Origin: Neodontobutis hainanensis | Lineage: Eukaryota > Chordata > Actinopteri > Gobiiformes > Odontobutidae | Reading direction: 5' to 3' | Assembly: GCA_024349245.1 (NCBI GenBank) | Contig: JALDNG010000786.1 | Location: forward strand, 1 to 64,000 | Length of the DNA: 64,000 bases | Part shown: piece by piece, positions 35,396 to 47,100 of the stretch | Position numbering within the stretch: the stretch's first letter is position 1 | How the letters are laid out: each line of letters opens with the position of its first letter | Position numbers and translations under genes: made by a program | The notes under the pieces: generated by a model | The model's database searches: none | What the model was told of the DNA's origin: nothing | Seen by the model: the letters and a program-made list of their open reading frames with translations, nothing else

Positions 35396-38300
35396 TTCGC
35401 TTAATCCCATCAAAAATTATATAATCTTTTTATATTATTCTACTGTTTGTAAAATTTGGCTCATGTTTCATGGGACCTCCTGTAAGATAGCGGTCTAGTT
35501 TTCTTAACTATTTGGCCTTAAAAGTAATTTGTTGAGTTTCTTCCACCCACATACCTGTTCACCTAATTATAACTTTCTCTTCTTCCTTCGCTGATCTTGT
35601 ATTTTCGTCTTTTGATCTCCTTATTATCAGATTTCCGATTAAATGGGTTTTATCTTATCAAATGTATTTCATATTTTGAAGTTGAACATAAGTTTGGCTC
35701 TTGTTCGTTTCGCCGATGAGTTAATTGTACAGCGGTATAAAATAGAACCAGAGCTTAATATCTCAATCGAAACCTTAATTTCATGCTAAAATGAATATCA
35801 ATTTTATCTTACTTATAATTCTTTCTGCTAATCCTTTTGTAAAACTGTGCTAACTATAATCGATTCACTTATTCGGGCTTTTGGCATAATCCTGTGAACT
35901 CTTGTGAGCTGAACCGTGATTAGTTGTCTGCCACAATTTGTAAATATAGGAAAAATCTTTAAAAAGTATAGCGGAGCTAATAAATCAGGGTATGGCGTTG
36001 CATGCTGTATGGGAATGAATTATACGCATTAACAACTCGCTTCTCTTCTACTTAACATTATTGAACCTGTATAGAGTCGTGATCAGTTGTGCCAAACTTT
36101 TTCTTATATCCGAGTCTCATTCAACAACGATTTAAGTTTTACAGGCAGAAATGATTCAAATTTTAAAAGCAGAATATCTATACAGGAAGATTTTGCTTAT
36201 TTATTTTATGTTTTGCGAAAAAAATAAAAAAAGATTAGTTCTCACTATTTAATTTATTTTAAATTTACGCCAGGTTCTGTTTCAAAGAAACCGACTTTGA
36301 ATATTTTGATTGAAATTTTTGAGCTCATTCTTCATACAAAATACATATTTTTATCATTCATGCCAATGAGGAAGCTGGATCTTTTCTCTCCAACACCCAT
36401 AAGGTATTTTAGCACACGTACGTGCGTCAAACGCAGTTGGCATCCTCGTCCCTAGTTTTTGTGAATTAGGGTTTCATGTATTACAATAATAGCTTTAATT
36501 GTTTATAAATCCCTTATCATTAACTTTTTGCATTTAAATTCAATGGGTTTTAGTCGAAATTCGGTTGGCGCAATTTATGTATCGACTATGAATGGAGATT
36601 TTCACAAATCGTAAAACATTTCGAATCTCTCTTTGAAATGGTAACAAAGCAGTTTTACAATTCGAACGATTCTTTTAAATGGAAAGGAACTATTGCACTA
36701 TTCCTGCTTAAGTTCAGAATACGTTGGAATATACACCAATACTTGCCCCCTTTAGTTTTTTGTACCAAAATTTGTAATTTGATCTAAAATGCATTTATAT
36801 CTCCATATACATGAGAGAAAGCCAACTTTTCACCTTATGTTTAATAAAAGGGATTCGAATATCGAGTCAAATCGCACAAAAATTTTAAAGCCACAACGGA
36901 AAGCTAAGGGAGGGAAGTTGATTCATTTACCACTCATAAAAATATAAATCTCATGTTTGTATAAATTAAAAAATCGTTTCAAGACTATACCTTGGCTTAG
37001 CGAGGTAACTTCATTTTGATGTTCATTCCCTCATATTCGGACTCAGTTTCTTTCGGAAATTCTGAAGGTTTCGCGAGTAAATGCGCGCTTCAAAATAAAA
37101 TTTACAGATTTTATAACAATCGACATTATATATCTCGAATTTAGGTGCTTTTCAAAGAGATGCAGCCAGTGGATAAATCAATGAAGTGCCAATTGATATG
37201 AATTTATATTTAAATTGGCCATTTTAAAAGAAGGCTGGGAAGTAACCAATTGTATCCTCCACACATGTTTTTTGAATAAATAGTTATCACCCTACAAATT
37301 TTATCCAATAGATTCCAAGGTAATCAATGCCTTCAAACGCATCGCTGAGTAAATCTCAACACGTAGTTGTTCCATACATACATTTGAGAGCAGTTGATTC
37401 TATAGTTATTTAAACATGATACTAAAGCAACGAATAAAACTTGATAATTGCTTGATGTCATTAAGGTCTGCAAATTTATCAGCCGAGAGCAGAAACCTTT
37501 CAAATTTTATCTCTTTTCTCATTTTGTTGAAGAAGAAAACCATTTCCGAGATCTTAATTTGGTGTCGAGAGTGTAGTTCGAGACAAATTAACTGTTTTGA
37601 ATACATTCTTTCGTCTGAACAGAGCGTTTCTTCCACTGATAAAATGCAATTTTTCATGCATTCTCATTCAGTAAAGAGTTTGCCTACATTACCCAATATA
37701 CGAACAACATGGGAGCTTGCTCGTACTGAGGCTTCAGTTGCGGTTTTTTTCCATGAAACATTTTGTTGAATCCACATATTTATTCCTTTACTTTAAAAAT
37801 AATGTTGTCTCGATAAGAACTAACAGATGTGCCTGACTTCTGTTTGTGTCTGGAAGCACAGCGTCTTAAATTTTGTACTCTTTGTGGATGGATGTCTCCA
37901 AACATATGAAACATAAGGTATTAGGTAATGTTATGCAGAAAATACAAATTTGTTAATTTCTATTTAAACACATGATTCAGAATCCATTTTTCTTTTTCCT
38001 GTTATTTTAATAAGGTTTACTGTCCTGACAGACTTGCACGTGATAACAGCAAACTTGCTAAACATAGTTATTCACACATATGTCCACAAAACTGCTCACA
38101 TCTGTATGAAACAATAATAACGATGTATTATATTCAAAATTTGTTGTAATGTGAGATTGAGGCTCTGTTAGGTTTAATAAAGTAAATCTTAACCGAATTT
38201 ATGGCACCTAAGTTGCTGATGTTTTTGAATGAGCCAGAAACATAGGATATTACATAACTGAAAAAGGTTCAAGCTAATACGCACCACGATACCGAAATGA

Positions 38301-39960
38301 GAAGTGGGCAGCATGGGGCGCCCTCACCCTACATATTTTGGGTGTCCCTGATTTACACGAGAACCAAAATTTAATTGATTGAAATAAACCAAAACTTTAT
38401 TCTTTTTCGCTTCAACTCTACAAATCCTATTTTAAGCTTAAGCAAATCTGCAACGAAAAATTTTAATGAGTTCCAATCATCGGATATAATGGAATTTTAA
38501 TGGAAAAGCAAAATAAAACTCTAATTTTTGATTAAAATTAGAAGAAAGGTTCAAAAAGCACACAAAATAAAAACATTTAATACACTATTTTTAATGCACG
38601 TGTTGTATAAAATACTGTAACATGTAAATTTTAATTTATTCTTAAATTTTACCTTTTGATATTATAAATTTATATCCTAGAGCTTGAACAATTTATAAAG
38701 AAAACGAACCCCTTTTCAATTTTTAATGCCAGTATCTTTGGTTCATACTTGTTGATTTTAAAAATATATTTATTTATAAAGTATGAATGATTAGTAATAG
38801 TCAATAATGCAAAAATACATAAAGACTGTAAACTCGTATATGCTCATTTTGTATTTTTTTCTTTATATATGGATAAATTTAAAGGATTATTATTTGAACA
38901 AAGTATTGACAATATTAGATTTTTTAACGTTTGAATTTTCAAATTTAATTAATATGCAACGAATTTAAAATCTCATCGTGAATTATACTCAAAATTTAAA
39001 CATGGTTATCAAATCATTAAAAATTGATGTACTTTTAAAGATAGCTTAAAGTTATCTACGTTTAAATTTATAATAGGAGACGGATGCACGAAAATTAACT
39101 TTAAAAATAAATGGCGACAAAGAGAAAATTTTCCCTGTTAAAATAACAAAAAAGTAAGAACCTTCAAAAATATTTATTATGTTATCTATTTGGTAACTAA
39201 TGGCACAAGTTTACAGATGAGAAGCCATGAAATCTATTTTAGCGTATGATGGATTCATGAAAGATATATTCAACAAAATTCATCATATTGATGTAGAAAG
39301 CTATTAACCCGCCTACATGTTAAAAAAGCCAACAGCCGAAAAATCCCGAGTTGTAGATTAATTTGATTTTAAAATAATTAAAGGCATAAAATCAATGCGC
39401 GTCAATAAGATTATGACTAGTGATAATATAAAAAATGGGTGAAATATTTGTGATAAAAAATTTACTATAATATACCACGCAGGCGCACAAAAGTATATTA
39501 ATTTGTCGTTTCAAAAATAAAGAAAAAAGAAACGAGGAAAGTTAGTCAAACATTGAATAACATGAAAGAAAATCACAATAATAACACAATAAAAAAATAA
39601 TTCGGAAACATTCAAAAGTAACATGAAGAATGTGTAAAATTTTGTTCTAAATTGTCATTTTAAAAGAATAGTAAATTTAAAAAAAATTGATTTGTAATGA
39701 ATATGTGGATCATATAAAGGATCGGACAGGATAGAGTCTAATATTGTGATTTTAAAAAATAAATATGATTGATTTTTAATTGTCTTAATTTCATAAAATA
39801 AAAAAAAGTTATTAAAAATGCAAAATGTCTGCCCAATATAATATCCAACACCAGTAGAATTGATGAAACAAAAAAATATGTGAAAAATAAATTTTACTTA
39901 AATGCTTTTGATTAACTATACTTTTTTATTCATCTTGTAAATATACGTATAAATCAGAAT
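35396..39960. other. Intergenic, unassigned, with overlapping ORFs at 37.4-37.8 kb
   Basis: The first part (to about 38.3 kb) is less AT-rich than average. At 37416-37769 (+) and 37406-37657 (-) open frames of 117 and 83 codons overlap on opposite strands; neither resembles a known protein, so at most one could be coding. From 38.3 to 39.9 kb the sequence is very AT-rich with no feature. Confidence 0.4.
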
Positions 39961-39965
39961 ATTTT

Positions 39966-40302
39966 CCGACACGTGAATAGGCCACATGCAGCTATCTATG
40001 TGAAAGACCCAAATTTATCAACCAACGACAAAGAAACCTTCCCGATTACCCAACAAACATATTTACAAAATTTCCTCATGAACGAATCAGCTGTAAAGGT
40101 AGGCAGGCAGGCACTCACTACTAAAACACACAGTCATTTTTATAAATATCCCATTGATCATATATTTCAATATCTGGTCGAAATATGGGCCAGCATCTAT
40201 GATTTTCACAGTATTGATTTTTCTTTCATAAAGCCAACTTGTATTTATTCGAGCCAAAAATATTTTAAATTTCTTAGACGGCGGCGGGTTATTAAACCTT
40301 AA
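39966..40302 (+). CDS. Possible exon(s) of an unidentified gene
   Basis: The plus strand is open from about 39960 to the TAA at 40302. The first part is protein-like and hydrophilic (HVNRPHAAIYVKDPNLSTND, then ETFPITQQTYLQNFL). It is preceded by a 21-nt stretch that looks like one of this genome's tiny introns (donor GTAAATATACG at 39938, acceptor AATCAG just before 39959), and a donor-like GTAAAG follows near 40093. No good start codon is placed and no family is recognised. The part after 40093 is less convincing. Confidence 0.3.
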
Positions 40303-40877
40303 TGCTAGGTATTTTACTTGATATTATGAATGAAGTATTAACTCTGTTTGATAACTTCTTACTCATACTCTCGACGAATTAACCAGGATTCGATTAAAAA
40401 ACTCAATAACATGATTTCTGTTCAAATAGTTCACATTGAGGACATAAAAATTCATTTTAAAGTCAGATAAAGCGTTAGAGTATTCGTGTAATTCTATAGA
40501 CCCGTACAATGCGTCCTCACAGTATATATTAGTGATACCAATGGTGCAAAAGAGTATAGAATGAATATAAATTTGACATATTAATAAAAATAAAAAAAAT
40601 ACTGGAGTATAAATAAACGCGGAACTCTCGAATTAATATCATGAATTCAAAAGAAAATTGTGTGAGCAGTTACGAACAATGAAATATATTGAAATATTCA
40701 TTTTTTTTCTTTATAAATATTGAATAGATGATGCCAAAAATCAAACAATAATACCTTTAATACTGGAGAAAAATAAGAGTAACAAATAGAAAACTATCAC
40801 GTAAAATGGAACATTGATGATTTAACTATTTTAACACTAAAAATATAAACAAAAGAAAATTTACACAATTAATTTGT

Positions 40878-41543
40878 TTAACGGTTTGACTTTGCAACCC
40901 TTTCAATTTCGTCCTTTTTCTTTATTGCATAAGAATTGCTGGAATTCTTCGATGCATGAATCAGTTCATCCGCCAAGCATTCAGCAAGAGTTTTGACATT
41001 TCTAAAACTGGAGTCCCTAGCCCCAACAGTAATATGGTAAATGGCTTGATTGACGCGACGAAGTGGAGAGACGTCTACTGCTTGCCTTCGGACGGCTCCA
41101 CCTTTACCAATTCTAGTTGAATCCTCACGAGGTCCAGAATTGACCACGGCAGTTACGAGAATCTGGATGGGATTTTCATTGGTTAAAAGATTAATAATTT
41201 CAAATGCATCTCGAACAGTTTTGAGAGCAAGCATTTTCTTCCCACTATTTCGACCGTGCATCATAAGTGAGTTAACAAGCCTTTCCACAATTGGGCACTT
41301 TGATTTACCAAAACGTTTGGCATTGTACTTCTTTGCAGAATGGGGCAAAAATATCTTTGTGTCATTTGTGCAAATGTGATCGCGAAGGCTTATTTCGTTA
41401 AAATCAAAGTCCATCGACCACTTACCAAATAAGAGAACATCGGGAAAGGCGTCTACGTCTCCTACAAACGATTTGTATGCCTGATTTTGTATATCAGCTT
41501 GGGGTAACTGGGATAGAAATTCAACTTTGACTGATTCCGACAT
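40878..41543 (-). CDS. RPS5: 40S ribosomal protein S5 (uS7)
   Basis: Small-subunit ribosomal protein that nucleates assembly of the 18S rRNA 3' major domain and contacts the E site. A single uninterrupted frame encodes 221 residues; the animal protein has about 204. Conserved blocks run in order: LFGKWSMDF, HSAKKYNAKRFGKSKCPIVE, LMMHGRNSGKK, NPIQILVTAVVNSGPREDST, GKGGAVRRQAVDVSPLRRVN, TLAECLADELIHASKNSSNS and the C-terminal KKKDEIERVAKSNR. The extra length is all in a poorly conserved N-terminus of about 25 residues before the core. It is the only recognised gene in the window with no intron. The ATG at 41543 is the first in frame and gives MSESVKVEF. Confidence 0.97.
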   Translation of the reverse strand: MSESVKVEFLSQLPQADIQNQAYKSFVGDVDAFPDVLLFGKWSMDFDFNEISLRDHICTNDTKIFLPHSAKKYNAKRFGKSKCPIVERLVNSLMMHGRNSGKKMLALKTVRDAFEIINLLTNENPIQILVTAVVNSGPREDSTRIGKGGAVRRQAVDVSPLRRVNQAIYHITVGARDSSFRNVKTLAECLADELIHASKNSSNSYAIKKKDEIERVAKSNR

Positions 41544-44158
41544 TATTTTAATTACACTATTTCGTTAATTTTCGTATTTAAATAGACACTGCATTTAAAA
41601 CAGAAAAACCAAATAAAACCCCATTCGTCTTATTTCAATTTTAAAAATTTTTTATAAAATCATTGCTCAACCGAGAAACTTAATTCCGAGGATGTACGAA
41701 TATTCGAATTAAAATGGTCTACTTTTATATTTTTATTTGAAATTATTTGATTGTCCTGAAGGAAACAAAAATAGCGATGAATTCGATAATGCACGATATC
41801 TGAACGTCATTTTTTATTTAAGTCAAGATATTTATAATTTTCTATATTTTAACTGAGTGCAATTATTTGTAAAAATGTAAACATTTTCATTAATTTGTAT
41901 CAGCTCTCCTCGATATATGTTCCTTTTATTATAAATGTGATTCGTGTCGTATCTCCTCTTACACATCTCTCGAAGAACTCGACGTTATTTTAAAGCTCGG
42001 CGTGAATGATAATATGAAACTTTAAGATTGGTATTTTTCCCTTTATTTTAACATACGATTTTGATGTGTAAATTTATATTTACACATATTACTGATAGGT
42101 TTAAAAAATAAAAATAATTTAAATGTTATCAAATTTTATGTGTCCTATTTTTGATGCACCAAATTTTAATTTGTTCACGCATTTCATTTTGCACAAAATA
42201 AACAGTTCTATGAGGGATAAAAAGTTTTTAACCATGATATAATCGCGATTTATAAACATAATTTCTCATGGGTAAATTTACTTTTTTATTTCTCAAATAA
42301 CACCTTAATTTTTTAAGCTTCATTTCATTGGTAATTTTAAACCTGAAATAGTCGTCAATATTTTAATTATAAATGGTGAACCCACTAGGAATTTTCTCAA
42401 AAAACATATGATAAAACTGTTTTGAAAAAATTCAGCAACGCTCTGGCGTTTTATCATTTTGAATTAAGGCATTTTTGCGCATTTTAGTATGGAATTATTT
42501 GCGCAAACTCTGTAATTATTTCATAAATTTAATGACAGAATTTTACTAAGCCTTCTCCAGGAGTTTGTCGTAACAAATTTCATTTAAGAAAAAGGAATGT
42601 GTTTGATCTTTAATAATATTTGTTGACATCAAATTTAATATGAAATACAAACTTTATAATAAATGTTATATACAATTCAGAATAATATGGAATGAAACAT
42701 AAAAGGCGTATGAAAAGATAATTTTTTTAAACATTTGTTATTTACAATATTCTTTGTTTTTCATCTGGTGCATATGTACAAACCAAAAGGCGTTCTTACG
42801 CTTTGGCCGTCCAAATTAGCTTGTTACTCTGCGAATCATGCATTTTTCATTAAGTGGTTCCAAAACCTTTTTGACCATTCATTAAATATAATTTAAAATT
42901 TTCATTGGGATTGGATATGCGCAATGGCATGCATAACTAACACCCACATACAATCATTTTTATTGAGATATAAAATCTTGAATTCACAATTTCGACTTTG
43001 TTAAAAACAAAATGAATAACATTTTTTTATAACTGACATCACATCACATCAAGGGGTATCACCATAATATTTATAAAATAAATCCTTTTACAAATAGAAC
43101 AGTTATATGGCAGTTAACGAATTCTCCATATTTCTGTTTTCAACCACCTCTCAAGGTTCTGAGGTGGTCGGCCTATTTTAATGGGCCTTAATTTTTTAGG
43201 AATGCCTAATATATCATCAAAAACAAAAAAATAGAGCTAGCATTTTTTTGTCCAAAACATACTATTTATATGATGTTTTACACAACTATACATTTAAATT
43301 TATATATTTACCAATTATTTGTATTATCCACGAAATTACAACAATATAAATAATTAAAATTGAGTTTAGCTGACTTTTTAAAAGTGAAAATAAAATTTTT
43401 CAAAAATTAGCTATTTTTTTAGTTTTAATAATAATATAGCCGCAGCGTATGCTTCACTTGAAAGTCCACGCAAGCTCATTAAAAAAAAACATTTTTTCAT
43501 TTTTCTTTTCGACGGAACAAATTTTTACTTACTTGACTCAAAGATGGTTAATAGTTGATTGAATGTAGTATACAACGCTTTGTACAACTTCGAAGTTCCA
43601 CTTTGTTGTCTCAATTTCTTTGAAACACTGTATGATTACCCTTTTCCCCAAAGGTTAAGTATGTGGATTTTAACTCATTCGTCAACACTGGTGAGATAAA
43701 AATCATATTTCAAAAACCTATGTAAAATGAAAAAGGATTTATTTTATACTATTCCAAATTTTTTTATCCAGTTGGTTGAATCCTTTGCATTTTTAATACT
43801 CAAGCGCTAACTAAAAAATTAAAAAGGTTAATTTTTAAACTTGCCTTTATTTGCTTTCAAACATCAAAGAAATATTGTCTGACGTATACGCCTATTATAA
43901 AATAAACCATATCATTAAAAAATCTATCAAACGAAATAAAGTTAAATTAAATTTCTGAGGAAAAATTTTAGCGGAAAAATAATATACATGAAGCTGTGAT
44001 GTTGCCTTTTCGATATATTAGTTTTTGAATAAATGAGTTTTCGTAATATTTAAAGCATAAGTAAATGGAATATTTTAATGGATTAATTATTTGAACATTC
44101 TGTTTGTGTCGAATATGTGGTAAACTTTTTCAATATATGAACAGAGGACGGAGCGCAA
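41544..44158. other. Intergenic between RPS5 and VIRMA (divergent pair)
   Basis: AT-rich, with no gene recognised. It holds the promoters of both neighbours, which are transcribed away from each other. A perfect 8-bp inverted repeat, ACCACCTC (43143-43150) and GAGGTGGT (43161-43168), forms a strong hairpin with a 10-nt loop. Confidence 0.45.
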
Positions 44159-44167
44159 GCGCCAAAA
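44151..44167 (-). promoter_or_regulatory. E2F-like GC-rich motif at the VIRMA start
   Basis: Just before the start codon (44172) the plus strand reads GAGCGCAAGCGCCAAAA. Its complement ends in TTTTGGCGC, a canonical E2F-type site, with a second GCGC beside it. The kinesin gene has a related GC-rich block close to its ATG. Role inferred only. Confidence 0.25.
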
Positions 44168-44171
44168 TAAA

Positions 44172-47100
44172 ATGACAAAAGTTTTGGTGTTCTCTGGAAC
44201 ACTTGGTCCAAATGTGAACAAGGTAATAGTTTAGTTATAAAAGAAAAAAACATTTGTGGTTAGGTTTGAACAGCCAACGTTGATCAACGAAATATCCATC
44301 GTTCCCTTTGGGCGGATTTGCCACATTAGTTCAAGCCAGATAAGGTATTACATTTTTCGATTTAGCAAAACCTTCCCACAAAAATTTAACCTTAACATAT
44401 ACGCAGACGACTCAAATCGTCCTTTTTTGCCTACTTACCTTAAAATCGGGTAAGGTGAAACAATAATTTGGAGCAGCTCTTCAAGTGAAACAAACTCTGT
44501 GAGCATTGAAAAAAAAGTTTATTTGATATAATTTATGTAGTTTTTTACAAAAACTCTGCTCTTTCAGGGCAGTTTTGAATATATCAGCATTAATATTTAT
44601 GAAGATTCCCACAATTTTGTCGAAGTTAGCCCAGAGTTGGTGGAAGATTTCGACGCAGTATGTCGCCCATCAATACATAGGAAAAAATTGAACCTGCTAC
44701 ACAAGCATCATCGCCACCAAAGTTAAGCGTATCACAAGTATAACAATTTGAACATATAGGTGAATGAATACGGAGAAGTTGAAACAGATTCTGATAGCCT
44801 CGTATTTGTGCAGTTTTATCAATCAGATGATTGATGATTTCGATTTCGACCAGATTCTCACTGATGACTACCAGGATCCAGAGGAGTCTTGGCTAAATCA
44901 AGCTACACAAATCAATCCTCATCAGATACTTCTTGCCAAACTCTCTGTAATTTTTAAAGACTAATAAAGTTTGTGAAAAATCCTTGTATTAGAGATGAAA
45001 AACTTATAAATGAACCACTCGATGAAAATCTAGTAAACTTTATTTGATAACTGTAGGTTGTTCATTTGTTATCGATTGTGGATGTGTTGAAAAGCCAAGC
45101 TCAAGAGAACCGGTTTCATATCAATTTTACTCAGTTGGTTATTCGTGCTCGAAGAACTACTCACTGACGTTCCGCTTTTGGTGGTAACCAGTTAGTTTAA
45201 CCAGTTTACTCTCAAGCAGAAAGGCTCTCCTAGACTAGCTGGTATTACGATTCATAATTAGAATTATGCACCGTTCTTTCAAATAGATGTTTGTGGGGAA
45301 TTTCAAAGGAAGTTTGGGAAAGTTTGCCAGCTCTTGTAATCAAAATAAGTCAATGAAGCTGAATTTTCGGCTGCTAAAAGTGTCAATTCACACGATAGAA
45401 ATGCTCTTTTGTTTGGATAAAGATTTATTTGTCAATATTCCTGTTTGCATTGATAATTTATCTTTAGGCTATAAAGATTATAGAGGCTATGATTTCACTA
45501 GCTCAAGATTGTGCGTGCGTATTTTCGATCTCAAGTCTTCTCATTAACTGTAAATAAACAAGATAAAAGCCAGCGTTTTTACAAATAATATGTCATTTTG
45601 AAGGTGCTAAAATTCTATGCGGTTGCGATGCAAACGGAGTTTCCAGAATCAATCAAATTTTTAGAATTTATGGAAAAGTTACGGTATTTACAAGTATGAA
45701 ATTAAAAGAATAAAAAAAACATTGAAACTTTATCAAAAATTTATTTATTGTCTGAGTTATTTACCGCGCTTTCGAACGTCTTCGCATTTACTCTTCAGTA
45801 TGTTCAGATTTTAATTTAGATTAAATTATACGAATGTTAAGTCTTCCTCTAAACTGAATTTAAATCAAGAATATTTGTATAAAAGTCTGAAAAAAATCGA
45901 ATCTTTTTTGATTTATACGTTTGAATTCCCGGTATTTCTTATAAATAACTTAGCAATTACGAGCCAAGAGTGATTGCGATCACGTTTGGCTTCAAAAATT
46001 GGGCGAAAAATTAAAGTCGAATTCTTCAACGATCTTCAATTACATGCACGAACTTAAGTTTGTCGAGTCAATTTTGGTTATCATTGCCTCATCACCATAT
46101 GTTGATTTATGCCTCATTTTAATTAGCATCAAGAAGATTCTTCTTATTTTGAGTTCTTTCAACGAAGGGCGATATTTTCTTGGCTACCACAATGAACCTA
46201 TGAACGTCTTAACTACTCTCTTGATTTCTGATACTAAATTTGATGCTCATTTTTATATTCTGCCACTAAACTTTGTGTTGTCTTCCCCCGAGGGCATTTA
46301 TCAGTGTTCCTGGTCAGATGTTGGATTATACCTCATCTTTTCATTGCAGGTGGTGCAATTGTATGATAATTTACTTTCTTATCAAAGTACAGTGGTAGAT
46401 GATCTTGGGTTGCTCCGCACATTACACCAGCTGTTGTGCTTCATGTCATGTGATATTGGATCATGCGCAGTTATTGAGTTCTTCACTCATGACGATGCCA
46501 TTCTTTCCCTTTTACACCTTATCAAAATCTCAAAAAAATCGGAGAATAAGTATTCGCTATCCTTTATTTCGTACATTTACGCAACAACAATTGTAAAGAA
46601 AATTCTTCAAAATTTTGAGTCTACTGAGTTTATCATCAAAAATGTGGCTGAAATTAACGAATGGGTTAACAACGAGTCAAATCCCAGCCTTTGCGAAAAT
46701 CTCGGCTGGCTCATGCCTATGCAAAGAATTCGTAGAATCGACCAGTATACTAGCTTCCTTCTAGTCAACTTCATTCTTCAAGCGCTCGGAGAGTTCCAGT
46801 ACAATATTCATTCAGTTCGTTCCTGTTCAACGGCTTTGAGAATATTGACTTCATTACACTTAAAACACAAAATCGACTGCGATTTCATTCCAGCCGAAAC
46901 TTTATCATTGAACTCTATCGTAAATATTTTAGAGTTTGGCGTTATTGAGATGATGCACAAATATTTGTCTCAGGTAAAAATGGCTCTCGAGAACAAGGGG
47001 GCTCTCCGTAATAGCTATTCATACGTTTATGCTATTTATCGGGGACTCGTTCCGTTTTTGAATTTAAACCAGCTGCTCTTGATGTCCTTTAAATCGATCG

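Noticed and set aside
37406..37769. Protein gene in the overlapping frames at 37.4-37.8 kb
   Set aside because: Frames on both strands are open over the same DNA, neither resembles a known protein, and no splice signals support either.
41050..41379. A 109-codon plus-strand frame opposite RPS5
   Set aside because: Antisense shadow of a highly conserved ribosomal protein gene.
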